From JAEUJM01 sp964635055 (GTDB lineage: Bacteria; Actinomycetota; Acidimicrobiia; Acidimicrobiales; DATDAH01), in NCBI GenBank assembly GCA_964635055.1, contig CAZWMT010000015.1, positions 56,233-120,232 of the forward strand: 64,000 nucleotides of DNA, in the 5' to 3' direction. The notes beneath the pieces were generated by a model. It was not told the origin of the DNA. It saw nothing but the letters and a program-made list of their open reading frames with translations, and searched no databases. Below, one piece after another: positions 50,692-58,946 of this stretch. Numbering within the stretch: the stretch's first letter is position 1; every line of letters begins with the position of its first letter. Both the position numbers and the translations under genes were made by a program.

Positions 50692-53331
50692 GTGAGGCGC
50701 CCCGTCTGGGCGGAGTGGCCGCTGGTGGGGCGGGAGCCTGAGCGGGTCTTCGTGCTCGAGTCGATCCGTGCCAACGCCGGCGGGGTCGTGATCGCAGGCG
50801 TGGTGGGCGTGGGGAAGACCCGGCTGGCGTCGAGCGCCGGGCAGCATCTGGCCGACGAGGGTTGGGAGGTGCGCCGTTTCATCGCCACCGAGGCCCGTCG
50901 CACGATCCCGTTCGCGCCGTTCGCGGCGCTGCTGGATCAGGCGGACGACTCGGTGGAGCCCTTCCAACGACTGCGCATGGCGACGGCAGCCCTGGGCGCG
51001 GCGGGTGCTTCACCGGTACTCCTCCACGTCGACGATGCTCAGTTCCTCGATGATCAGTCCTGGGCGTTCCTCGAGCACGTCGCGGAGATGACCGAGGTGC
51101 GCGTGCTCCTGACGGCCCGCGTCACCGATCCCCAGATGCACCGGGTCGCTGCCTTCGCCCGGGCGTACGGCCTCGCGCACCTCCAGCTCCAGCCGCTCAG
51201 CCGGGTGGAGGTGGCCGCGCTGGTCCAGGAGGTACTTCCCGGCGTGTCCTCCCGGGAGAGCCGGGCGCTGTGGGACATGACGCACGGCAACCCGCTGTAC
51301 GTGCACGAGGTGGTGGTCCGCGCGCAGGAGCGCGGCGACGCCCTCGATGTCGCGGGGGACGGGCTCTCGACCGTGGTGGGAGACCGGCTCGAGCACCTCG
51401 ACGGCGTTCGGCGAGCGGTGCTCGAGCTGCTGGCGGTCGGAGGGGAGGTCGCGGTTGCGCTCTTGCGCCAGCGGTCGAGCGACGCTGTCCTGGTGGACCT
51501 GGAGGAGCGCGGCCTCCTCGCGGTCCACGAGTCGGGACGGCGCCTCGTGGCGACGCTCGCACACCCCATCTACGGCGAAGTGGTCTCGGCTCAGCTGGGA
51601 GTCGTGGCGCGGCGCTCCCGCCGGCGCGAACTCTTGGACGGACTCTCCCGCCACGGGGCTCGACGCCAGTCAGACCTGGTCCAGATCGCGGTGTGGGGTG
51701 TCGAACAGGGCGACGATGTGGATCCCGGTGTGCTGATCGGTGTCGCGCGCCGGCTCTCCGGGTACTCGCACGAGAGCACCCGTGGCTCGGCCGACGCTCT
51801 GCCGCGTCTCCACGGTGATCTCCTCACCATCGCGGCGCGCCTCGCGCACGCCGCGACCGAGCACGGCGGGGGGTTCGAGGCGGCGTCCACTTGGTTCGGC
51901 ATCGAGGCCCACCTCGATGGGGAGTCCGCTGCCACCGCCGAGGCGCTGGCCCATATGGGTCGGTTGGCCTCGACCCCTGAGGAAGAGGCGTTCACCACCA
52001 CGGCGGCGGCCAGCCTGCACCTGTTCAACGGCTGGCAGACACCGCCCGAGGTGATCGCCGAGCTCCAGGAGGCCCAGCAGGGGGTCGCCGGGGCGGCTCG
52101 CCGCAGCGTCGACGCGGTGCTGGCCATGACCATGTCCGCGTTCGGCCGCTACCAGGACGCCGCGGATCTCGGCCAGCGCGTCCTCGACGACCCGGCGACC
52201 TCGCCACGCGACCGGCTCGTCGTGGTGGCCCCTGTGATCGGCAGCCTCGCGGTGCTCGGACACCTCGTCGAGGCGTTGGCCCTCTCCGACCGTGCGCTCG
52301 CCGAGATCCCTCCCGATCCTGATCCGTGGTCGCTCGGTGCACTCATGTTCGTCCGGGTCGCCGTGCTGCGGGCCAACGGGCGCATCGGTGAGGCGGACGA
52401 GCTGGCGGCGGCGGTGGTGGTGGGCGCCGAGGCCGTCGGCAACCACCTCGGGGTGGCGCTGTTCGGGCTGGCCGTCGCCGAGACCGCCATCGCCCGGGGC
52501 CGGCCCCGCGATGCACTGGCGGCGACCGCGGCGGCCATCGCCAGCGGCTCCGACCACGACGGCCGCCCGTCCGATCGAGCCATGGCCCACGTGTTCTCCG
52601 CCCAGGCGCACGCGTTGCTGGGTCAGCGCGAACAGGCGGCCGCGGCGCTGGACCGGGCCGATCTCGGGAGGCTCCGGACCCACGTGTACCGGTCGCTCGA
52701 CGCCCGGGCCAGGGCCTGGGTGCTGGCCGCGGACGGGCGCCACCGTGCCGCCGTCGCCCTGTTGCGCGAGACGATCGAGGACGATCCCGAGAACCGTCAC
52801 GGAGCCATGGGGTGCCTGCACGACCTGGCCCGCTTGGGCGAGCACGGAGCGGGGGTCGAGATGCAGGCCCTGCTCGACGGCGGCGTCGACGGCGACCACT
52901 GGGCGGTGTGCACCGCCCACGCCGTGGCCTTCGACGCGGGCGACGGCGCGCGGCTCGATGTCGCCGCTGCCGCGCTGGCCGAGATGGGGTTGACCCTGGT
53001 GGCCGCGGAAGCGGCGGCGCAGGCGGCCGACGCCCACCACGCTGCGGGGGCCCGGTCGGCGGGCAACGCCTCCCGGGCCCGGAGCGCGGTGCTCGAGGCG
53101 GACTGCCAGGGTGCGTGCACCCCGGCCCTCGCCGCGGCCGGCGCCGCCGTGCGATCGCTCACCGCCCGCGAGCTCGAGGTGGCCCGCCTGGCGGCGCGTG
53201 GAGCCACCAGCCGTGAGATCGCCGCTGATGCCTCGCTGTCGGTGCGCACCGTCGAGACCTACCTCTACCGCATCTACTTCAAGCTCGGCGTCGAGGGCCG
53301 CGCCGACCTCGCCGACCTCCCCGGGCTCTGA
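50692..53331 (+). CDS. LAL-type LuxR-family transcriptional regulator with AAA/STAND ATPase
   Basis: About 879 residues. The N-terminal ATPase has Walker A GVVGVGKTRLA and Walker B-like VLLHVDDAQFLDD; the centre is a long Ala-rich helical (TPR-like) region. The C-terminal LuxR HTH is LTARELEVARLAARGATSREIAADASLSVRTVETYLYRIYFKLG. Such large ATP-binding LuxR regulators activate transcription on an inducer signal. The start is uncertain: GTG 50692 (overlapping the stop of a 26-codon leader frame) or GTG 50677 are the best; the frame is open much further up but with non-protein-like sequence. The target genes are unknown. Confidence 0.85.
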   Translation: MRRPVWAEWPLVGREPERVFVLESIRANAGGVVIAGVVGVGKTRLASSAGQHLADEGWEVRRFIATEARRTIPFAPFAALLDQADDSVEPFQRLRMATAALGAAGASPVLLHVDDAQFLDDQSWAFLEHVAEMTEVRVLLTARVTDPQMHRVAAFARAYGLAHLQLQPLSRVEVAALVQEVLPGVSSRESRALWDMTHGNPLYVHEVVVRAQERGDALDVAGDGLSTVVGDRLEHLDGVRRAVLELLAVGGEVAVALLRQRSSDAVLVDLEERGLLAVHESGRRLVATLAHPIYGEVVSAQLGVVARRSRRRELLDGLSRHGARRQSDLVQIAVWGVEQGDDVDPGVLIGVARRLSGYSHESTRGSADALPRLHGDLLTIAARLAHAATEHGGGFEAASTWFGIEAHLDGESAATAEALAHMGRLASTPEEEAFTTTAAASLHLFNGWQTPPEVIAELQEAQQGVAGAARRSVDAVLAMTMSAFGRYQDAADLGQRVLDDPATSPRDRLVVVAPVIGSLAVLGHLVEALALSDRALAEIPPDPDPWSLGALMFVRVAVLRANGRIGEADELAAAVVVGAEAVGNHLGVALFGLAVAETAIARGRPRDALAATAAAIASGSDHDGRPSDRAMAHVFSAQAHALLGQREQAAAALDRADLGRLRTHVYRSLDARARAWVLAADGRHRAAVALLRETIEDDPENRHGAMGCLHDLARLGEHGAGVEMQALLDGGVDGDHWAVCTAHAVAFDAGDGARLDVAAAALAEMGLTLVAAEAAAQAADAHHAAGARSAGNASRARSAVLEADCQGACTPALAAAGAAVRSLTARELEVARLAARGATSREIAADASLSVRTVETYLYRIYFKLGVEGRADLADLPGL

Positions 53332-53360
53332 TCGGATCAGCCCGCTTCCCGGTGGTCCGG

Positions 53361-53567
53361 TCAGGCGCGGTCGACGGGGTCGGTCGGGTCGGCGGTGTCG
53401 AGCAGGATCGCCAGCTTCCCCTCGCCGACCTCGATCAGCGCGACGACCGCATCCATCGGAACGCGGGCTGCGGTGGCGATGGTCGCGTCGTCGGCCCCGG
53501 CCGCAGCCAGGTGAAGCGCCAGCGCGTAGGGCTCTGGCAGCGCGTCCAATGCCGCTTGGCGGTCCAC
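53361..53567 (-). CDS. Small sigma-70-region-4-like protein
   Basis: 68 residues from a GTG start. LDALPEPYALALHLAAAGADDATIATAARVPMDAVVALIEVGEGKLA resembles the HTH of sigma-factor region 4, with a short acidic tail. Similar stand-alone proteins occur in actinobacteria, without known function. It converges with the LuxR-family gene and is divergent from the NHL-repeat gene. Confidence 0.5.
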   Translation of the reverse strand: MDRQAALDALPEPYALALHLAAAGADDATIATAARVPMDAVVALIEVGEGKLAILLDTADPTDPVDRA

Positions 53568-53607
53568 GTGGCGACCATACGCCCACGCCCGGCAGGCGTC
53601 GTCAGTA

Positions 53608-53658
53608 GTGCCTACGACACTCGCTGCCGGCGGTGCGACCCCGAAGTGTCGTAGGCAC
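53608..53658. repeat. Inverted repeat with 14-bp perfect arms
   Basis: GTGCCTACGACACT and AGTGTCGTAGGCAC are separated by 23 nt. It lies between two divergently transcribed genes (starts 53567 and 53731), so it is not a terminator for either. An operator or a repeat-element remnant are the options. Confidence 0.6.
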
Positions 53659-53730
53659 CACGACAGACAACCTCGACCGGGTGTCCGATGCTCGCCGGTG
53701 GCACTGGCTTGACACCGATCGAGGGATCAC

Positions 53731-55140
53731 ATGCACGACAGACGGACCAGGAACATCGCCCGACTCGTCGTGATCGGCCTGGTCTCGTCGCTGGTCGGCT
53801 TGGGGGGGTGGGTTCTCGCGCCCACCCCGGCGGGCGCGGCCGCGAACCCGCCCCGGTTCGTCACCAAGTGGGGAACGCCAGGGTCCGGCAACGGCCAGTT
53901 CGACAATCCGCAGGCGGCGGCCGTCGACGGCGACGGCAACGTCTACGTCCTCGACACCGGCAACAACCGGGTGCAGAAGTTCACCTCCACGGGCACCTTC
54001 GTCACGACATGGGGCACCACCGGGAACCAGCCCGGACAGTTCGACGAGCCGACCGGAGTGGCGGTCGATGGCGACGGCAACGTCTACGTCGCGGACGCCG
54101 GCAACCATCGGATTCAGAAGTTCACCTCCACGGGCAGCTTCCTGCTCGCGTGGGGGTCCGTGCAGTCGTTCTCTGACCTGCGAGGGGTTGCGGTCGACGG
54201 TGACGGCAACGTCTACGCCACCGACCACTGCTTGTGCCGCAACGGCCCTCGGGTCGCGAAGTTCACTTCCACGGGCACCCTCCTCCTCGAATGGGGCAGC
54301 CACGGCAGCGGGAACGGCCAATTCGGCACGCTGGGAGGGATCGCGGCCGACCGCAACGGCCGCGTCTACGTCAACGACATCATTCAGGTGGGTGGTGTCA
54401 ACGTCAACCGGATCCAGAAGTTCACCTCCACCGGCACCTTCATCACCAAGTGGGGCTCCCGCGGCTCCGGTGACGGCCAGTTCGGCGATTTCCTCTACCT
54501 GGGCTTGGCAGCCGACGGCGACGGCCATGTCTATGCCTCCGACCCCAACCTCCGACGCGTCCAGATGTTCAGCTCCACGGGCGCCTTCATCACCAAGTGG
54601 GGCTCGTCTGGGACCGGCAACGGGCAGTTCAACGGGCCCGTCGTGGCGGCCGGCCCCCAGGGCGACGTCTACGTGCTCGACGCCGGCAACAGTCGCGTCC
54701 AGAGGTTCCGCCACGCCCCCCGACCGGACGGACGCATCCAGCGGGGTTCCGCCGCGCTCGTGGGCAACAACGTGTACAACGCCACGGGTACCAACCAGTC
54801 GGTGAGCGGCTCGGCGGCGCGAGGCAGCACCGTCACGTACCGGGTGGTGGCCCAGAACGACGCCCTCTTCACCGAACCGCTCACGATCCGGGGTGGGGCT
54901 TCGACCGCCTCGTTCACCGTCGAGTACCTGGTCGCGGGAGTCGAAGTCACCGACCAGATCACCGCGGGGACCTACACGACGCCCAGCCTCGCTCCTGGAG
55001 CGACGGCCTCCGTCAAGATCGTCGTGACCGTCGAGAGTGCGGCGGCGGCGGGGGCGTCACTGTCGAGGGCCGTGACCGTGACCTCGACCACCGATGACAC
55101 CAAGGTGGATCGGGTCAAGTTCGTCACCAGCCGAGCCTGA
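53731..55140 (+). CDS. Secreted NHL-repeat beta-propeller protein
   Basis: 469 residues. A signal peptide (IARLVVIGLVSSLVGLGGWVLAP...AGA) is followed by about six NHL repeats, each with the pattern W-G-x-x-G-x-G-x-G-Q-F...VDGDGNVYVxDxxNxRVQKF-T-S-T-G. The last 120 residues form a beta-rich domain (VSGSAARGSTVTYRVVAQND) like extracellular Ig-type modules. NHL propellers act as binding scaffolds or, in some families, lyases. The protein is probably exported. The repeated leader lies around its start codon. Confidence 0.87.
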   Translation: MHDRRTRNIARLVVIGLVSSLVGLGGWVLAPTPAGAAANPPRFVTKWGTPGSGNGQFDNPQAAAVDGDGNVYVLDTGNNRVQKFTSTGTFVTTWGTTGNQPGQFDEPTGVAVDGDGNVYVADAGNHRIQKFTSTGSFLLAWGSVQSFSDLRGVAVDGDGNVYATDHCLCRNGPRVAKFTSTGTLLLEWGSHGSGNGQFGTLGGIAADRNGRVYVNDIIQVGGVNVNRIQKFTSTGTFITKWGSRGSGDGQFGDFLYLGLAADGDGHVYASDPNLRRVQMFSSTGAFITKWGSSGTGNGQFNGPVVAAGPQGDVYVLDAGNSRVQRFRHAPRPDGRIQRGSAALVGNNVYNATGTNQSVSGSAARGSTVTYRVVAQNDALFTEPLTIRGGASTASFTVEYLVAGVEVTDQITAGTYTTPSLAPGATASVKIVVTVESAAAAGASLSRAVTVTSTTDDTKVDRVKFVTSRA

Positions 55141-55141
55141 C

Positions 55142-55214
55142 CTGTAGGTGCCGAGAAGTCATCGGCCCGCTGGTGTTGGCCAGGCGGCGGTGCGGTACTC
55201 GTTGATGAGTCCGG
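55142..55214 (-). mobile_element. Scar of the region-2 insertion sequence
   Basis: GTGCCGAGAAGTCATCGG at the left matches the left ends of the two insertion sequences. After a ~200-bp deletion, GCGGTGCGGTACTCGTTGAT and the next bases match the 3' end of the transposase gene (antisense of the C-terminal INEYRTAA). Only these two ends remain. Confidence 0.75.
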
Positions 55215-55376
55215 CGCCGACAACGCGACTCCGGAGGAGCGAGTCGACCTTCACCAACACCTCGTCCAACTGGGCGCCGGCGGACTCGCCGGCCAAGCTC
55301 GAGCCGCCCCCCTCGACCACGACCCGGACCGGCTGAGAATCGCAGTCTCACGCATGGTCGAGGGGCTGGCCCCGTA
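55215..55376 (+). pseudogene. Possible gene remnant joined to the insertion-sequence scar
   Basis: The frame after the scar reads ATPEERVDLHQHLVQLGAGG, then LAGQARAAPLDHDPDRLRIAVSRMVEGLAP and a stop. The sequence is protein-like and helical with no start of its own, as expected for a 3' fragment cut off by the element. It is not recognised. Confidence 0.3.
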
Positions 55377-55675
55377 GCTAGCCAGTGGCGGTGCGGGGTC
55401 GCCTTGTCGATGCGAAGGGGCGGCCATCGGCTGCACGTCGCCCTCGCCCGCGAGGGTCGAGCCAGCCGCTAGAGTCTGCGCTTCCTCGTCCAACGGGCGG
55501 GTGTCAACTGCGGTGGAAGAACCGGTGGGACCCCGACTCGAGGATGTAGCGGGCCAGAGTCACACCTTTGCAACAAGGCGCAGGTAACGGCAGAGGTCGG
55601 AGCGCCTGTCTGTAGTTACTGACAAGGCAGTCGGAGTCCTCCGGCGGCCATCGCGGGCGGCACGAGAGAGAGCGG
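55377..55675. other. Intergenic region, no gene seen
   Basis: No protein-like frame, strong hairpin or repeat was found. Two modestly AT-richer stretches (about 55557-55580 and 55606-55630) could carry the promoter of the VWD-like gene. Confidence 0.4.
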
Positions 55676-55681
55676 GTGACC

Positions 55682-57454
55682 ATGGAGCGGAACCGATGGC
55701 GCAGGTCTGCCGTGGCGGGGGTGATCGTGGGAGCCGTGTGCCTCGCGTCGCTCACCGCGGCATCGATGAGCTCGGCGCAGACCGTGGCGATCGACCGATC
55801 GCCGTGGCGGATGTTCATCCCGCCCACCCCGAACGGCGCACCGTCGAACGGTCAGACCGACATCAACGACGCGGAGCCGTGGTTCGTCGACGCGTCGATC
55901 CCCGACGCCGCCGACCCCGGCTGGCAGTCCGCTCCGGATCCGGACGTCATCGGCTTCGACGGGCAGACCGACCCCAACTTCGGCGGCGGCCAGGCCTCCC
56001 GGCTCACCGGCTGCGGTACGGGCGTGGACTACACCTACTTCGAGACCACCATCACCGTCCCGGCCGGGGTGACGCCCAGCACGTTCACGGTGGACTTCGT
56101 CAACATCGACGACGCCGCCCAGATCTCCATCTTCAACAGCGCCAACCCCAGCGGCACCCCCGGCTCGGACGCCACCGTGCTGGCCGACAGCGGCGGTACC
56201 CAGACCGGAAACCTCGCCGACAAGCTGGTCGAGGGCGAGAACCGGGTCGTGATCGTCCAGATGGACAACTGCAACCCGGGCAACACCTTGCAGTCGGCGA
56301 CGATCACGCTGGACGGCGAGGAGGTGCCGGTGGAAGAGGACGCTCCGCCCACCACCATCGTCGACGACACGACCACCACGGCCGCCGAGGAACCGCCGGC
56401 TCCGGTGCCGCCCAGCAGCTTCGGCGACGTGCACTTCTCGACCCCTGACGGCCTGGTGTTCGACATCCAGGACGTGGGCGACTTCGTGCTCCTCCAGTCC
56501 ACGGACGGCACGGTGGTCATCCAGTCGCGGCAGGAGGCGCTGGACATCCGTCCGGGTGTGTCGGTCAACACCGCCACGGTGATGAACGTCGCCGGAGACT
56601 CACTCGAGTTCTACCTGAACCCGGAACCCACCTTGCTGGTCAACGGCGTCGACACGCCGCTCCCCGACGGCAACCTCGACCTGCCGCAGGGCGGCTTCGT
56701 CACCGGTTCGATCACACAGAGCACGGTCGGGGCGGAGGAGACCGACCCCAACGACTTCCAGATCGACTGGCCGGGCGGCGACACCGTCGCCCGGGTCCTG
56801 TTCAAGCGGGACTCGCACCTCGACATCGGCGTCGTCCGGTTGCGTGGCGATCTGACCTTCGAGGGCGTGCTCGGGAACCTCGACGGCGACCCCGAAAACG
56901 ACATGACGCTCCGTGACGGCACCGTCATCGAGCAGCCGGCGAACGAGAACAAGTTCCGTCGGTTCGTCGAAAGCTGGCGGGTGCCCGAACCGGAGTCGCT
57001 GGTCAGCGTCGGCGAGGCGCCCGTGCCGGTCCCCGCAGTGGCCGAGGCGCCGCTGGAGCCGGAGGACCTCGACCCGGCCGCCGTGGAGGAGGCCCAGCAG
57101 GCGTGCGAGGACGCCGGCGTCGATGACCAGCTGGCCATCGAGACCTGCGTCTATGACGTGGCCGCCACCGGCAACGAGGACTTCGTCGACAGCTCGGCGG
57201 TGCTCCAGGAGGCGGTGGAGGAACTGGGGGACGAGGCGCCGGAGCCGGTCTTCGCCACCGAGGAGCCCGACCTCGTCCCGAACGACGACGGTTCGAGCTT
57301 CCCGTGGCTCCTCGTCGGCGCCATCGTGGTCGTCGCTGGCGTGCTGATCGTGGTGCTGGTCGCCCGCTCGAGCAGCAAGAAGAAGGGCCAGGGCACCGGG
57401 CCGGCGAATCCCCCGGCGCAGCAGGCCGCCGGCCCTCCCACCGCCGGCGTCTGA
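55682..57454 (+). CDS. Cell-surface protein with von Willebrand factor D-like domain
   Basis: 590 residues (GTG 55676 would add two). An N-terminal signal (VAGVIVGAVCLASLTAASMSSAQ) is followed by a beta-rich N-terminal domain, then a Thr/Pro/Glu linker. The VWD-like domain opens with GDVHFSTPDGLVFDIQDVGDFVLL and includes VRLRGDLTFEGVLGNLDGDPENDM, where GNLDGDPENDM is the typical Ca-site-like loop. A C-terminal transmembrane helix (WLLVGAIVVVAGVLIVVLVA) with SSSKKK stop-transfer anchors it. Probably an adhesion or scaffold protein on the outer face of the membrane. Confidence 0.85.
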   Translation: MERNRWRRSAVAGVIVGAVCLASLTAASMSSAQTVAIDRSPWRMFIPPTPNGAPSNGQTDINDAEPWFVDASIPDAADPGWQSAPDPDVIGFDGQTDPNFGGGQASRLTGCGTGVDYTYFETTITVPAGVTPSTFTVDFVNIDDAAQISIFNSANPSGTPGSDATVLADSGGTQTGNLADKLVEGENRVVIVQMDNCNPGNTLQSATITLDGEEVPVEEDAPPTTIVDDTTTTAAEEPPAPVPPSSFGDVHFSTPDGLVFDIQDVGDFVLLQSTDGTVVIQSRQEALDIRPGVSVNTATVMNVAGDSLEFYLNPEPTLLVNGVDTPLPDGNLDLPQGGFVTGSITQSTVGAEETDPNDFQIDWPGGDTVARVLFKRDSHLDIGVVRLRGDLTFEGVLGNLDGDPENDMTLRDGTVIEQPANENKFRRFVESWRVPEPESLVSVGEAPVPVPAVAEAPLEPEDLDPAAVEEAQQACEDAGVDDQLAIETCVYDVAATGNEDFVDSSAVLQEAVEELGDEAPEPVFATEEPDLVPNDDGSSFPWLLVGAIVVVAGVLIVVLVARSSSKKKGQGTGPANPPAQQAAGPPTAGV

Positions 57455-57508
57455 CGTACCCCCGGGCCCGGCCCTCAAGGCTCAACCCGACAACGGTCCC
57501 GGGTGATT

Positions 57509-57540
57509 CCGGCGCCGGCGGTGCAGACCGCCGGCGCCGG
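57509..57540 (+). terminator. GC hairpin after the VWD-like gene
   Basis: Perfect 14-bp arms CCGGCGCCGGCGGT and ACCGCCGGCGCCGG around GCAG, 54 bp after the stop. There is no clear T-run, which is common for high-GC terminators. It separates the surface-protein gene from the toxin-antitoxin-like pair. Confidence 0.7.
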
Positions 57541-57580
57541 GTCCACCTTGGCAGGTACCCGCACGGAGTGCCTCCTTCCT

Positions 57581-57598
57581 GTAAGCGTATACGCTTAC
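57581..57598. promoter_or_regulatory. Perfect 18-bp palindrome, operator of the XRE gene
   Basis: GTAAGCGTATACGCTTAC is a perfect palindrome ending 3 bp before the GTG start of the XRE-family gene. Its position over the start region fits autorepression by the XRE protein, as in many toxin-antitoxin operons. Confidence 0.85.
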
Positions 57599-57601
57599 GA
57601 T

Positions 57602-58180
57602 GTGAGAACAGCCGAGGTGGTCCGGCATGTGCGCGGTGATGCGGCGTTGTCGCTGCGCGAGCTGGCGTCGCGAGCGGACCTTGCGGTGAGCACGATCCAT
57701 CGGATCGAGCAGGGGGAGCTCCACCCGACGGTCGACACCCTCGAGCGGATCGTCCGGGCCGCTGGCCGGCGGCTGACGCTCGACGTTCCGTTGGACCACT
57801 CGTCCAGTGTCCTCGGGCTCGGGCTCTCGATCCGGACCGATCTGACGGCCGGGGATCCTTCCGCCATCGTGCGGAAGGCCGCCGAGCTCGTGCATCGGTT
57901 CCGATCAGCGAACGTCGACCAGCGTTTGATGCTCGCCGCGGAGCCGCCGCCGACTGGCCGCGTCGAGTGGGATGCGTTCCTGGGTGGGGTCACCGAGTGG
58001 CTGGCGACGACGGCAGGTGTTGAGCCGCCGGCGTGGGTGTCGGCGCCGGGACGGTTCCTCCAACGTGGGTGGTGGGTGACACCCATGGCGTCGATGCGGG
58101 CGTGGGAGTACGCGGGGACGCCGGTGTCGCTCCAACGCAGAGGCGTGTATCTCCATCGCGAGTCGTTGATCAACCGATGA
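57602..58180 (+). CDS. XRE-family HTH protein (antitoxin-like)
   Basis: A 192-residue protein. Residues about 10-60 form an XRE HTH (LSLRELASRADLAVSTIHRIEQGELHPTVDTLERIVRAAG). The rest contains WDAFLGGVTEWLATTAG and a Trp-rich C-terminus (FLQRGWWVTPMASMRAWEYAGTP) seen in proteins paired with nucleotidyltransferases. The GTG at 57602 is chosen because the frame upstream passes through the operator. It lies 10 bp before the nucleotidyltransferase gene, so the two are co-transcribed. Confidence 0.8.
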   Translation: MRTAEVVRHVRGDAALSLRELASRADLAVSTIHRIEQGELHPTVDTLERIVRAAGRRLTLDVPLDHSSSVLGLGLSIRTDLTAGDPSAIVRKAAELVHRFRSANVDQRLMLAAEPPPTGRVEWDAFLGGVTEWLATTAGVEPPAWVSAPGRFLQRGWWVTPMASMRAWEYAGTPVSLQRRGVYLHRESLINR

Positions 58181-58190
58181 GGGCGAACCT

Positions 58191-58712
58191 GTGTTGACCC
58201 GTGAGCTGATCCTCCAGCTCTTCGCCGAGCTCGACGCCGAGCTTGGCGAAGCCGGGACACGCGGCGACGTCTTCATCGTCGGGGGAGCGGCGATGGCGGT
58301 GGCCTACGACGCCCGTCCGTCGACCCGTGACGTCGATGCCATCTGGCACCCGTCAAGGGAGGTGCGGGACGCTGCGGCACGTGTCGCCGCCCGCCACGAC
58401 GACGTCGACGCCGACTGGCTGAACGATGGGGCCAAGGGGTTCTTGCCGGGTGACGATCCTGGCCGGAAGCCCGTCGTCTACGAAGGCGAGCACCTCACCG
58501 TGTCTGCGGGGTCGCCCGAGTACCTCCTGGCCACCAAGCTGCTGGCCAGTCGGGTGAGCCGCGATGAGGACGACATCCTGCTGCTCTACCGCCTGTGCAG
58601 CCTGACCACTGTCGACGAAGGCCTCGACCTGCTCGAGCGGTTCTACCCCGGTCGGCCGATCGAGGCGAAGGTTCGGTTCTTCCTTGAAGAACTCCTCGCA
58701 CCGAGGGCCTGA
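58191..58712 (+). CDS. DUF6036-type nucleotidyltransferase (toxin-like)
   Basis: A 173-residue nucleotidyltransferase-fold protein: VFIVGGAAMAVAYDARPSTRDVDAIW is the G-G-x-A...R-x-T-x-D-V-D core, followed by SPEYLLATKLLASRVSRDEDDILLL, also conserved in the DUF6036 and AbiEii groups. The start is GTG 58191 with GAGGGCG upstream. The order (HTH gene first, nucleotidyltransferase second, short gap) matches type IV or MNT-type toxin-antitoxin loci. Toxicity is inferred, not shown. Confidence 0.78.
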   Translation: MLTRELILQLFAELDAELGEAGTRGDVFIVGGAAMAVAYDARPSTRDVDAIWHPSREVRDAAARVAARHDDVDADWLNDGAKGFLPGDDPGRKPVVYEGEHLTVSAGSPEYLLATKLLASRVSRDEDDILLLYRLCSLTTVDEGLDLLERFYPGRPIEAKVRFFLEELLAPRA

Positions 58713-58716
58713 GCAC

Positions 58717-58850
58717 GTTCCCAGATCGCCCGAACCCGTTCTCGGACCCGCTGCGATTGCAGCGCCCGTGGGATTTCTACCGGCCCCACGCGGGCGGGGG
58801 TTGTCGAAAAGGTGGCAGAAAAGCTGGTGCGGCGGCGACTCCTCCGACGT
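58717..58850. repeat. Dispersed repeat R2
   Basis: The core at 58770-58850 matches R1 (35850-35930) with very few differences, including AAAAGGTGGCAGAAAAG. The left part has GTTCCCAGATC and CCGTTCTCGGA, a diverged form of the GTTCCC pairs in R1 and R3. It lies immediately after the XRE/nucleotidyltransferase pair and about 100 bp before the end of the CHAT operon. Confidence 0.8.
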
Positions 58851-58946
58851 TGGCGCTGCTTGCCGGCCCATTCTCGCCGCTGGCGCTGTGGACAACTGTG
58901 AGTTGTCAGCGCTCTGAGCGGACCTGCCTTGCTCTGCTACTGACGA

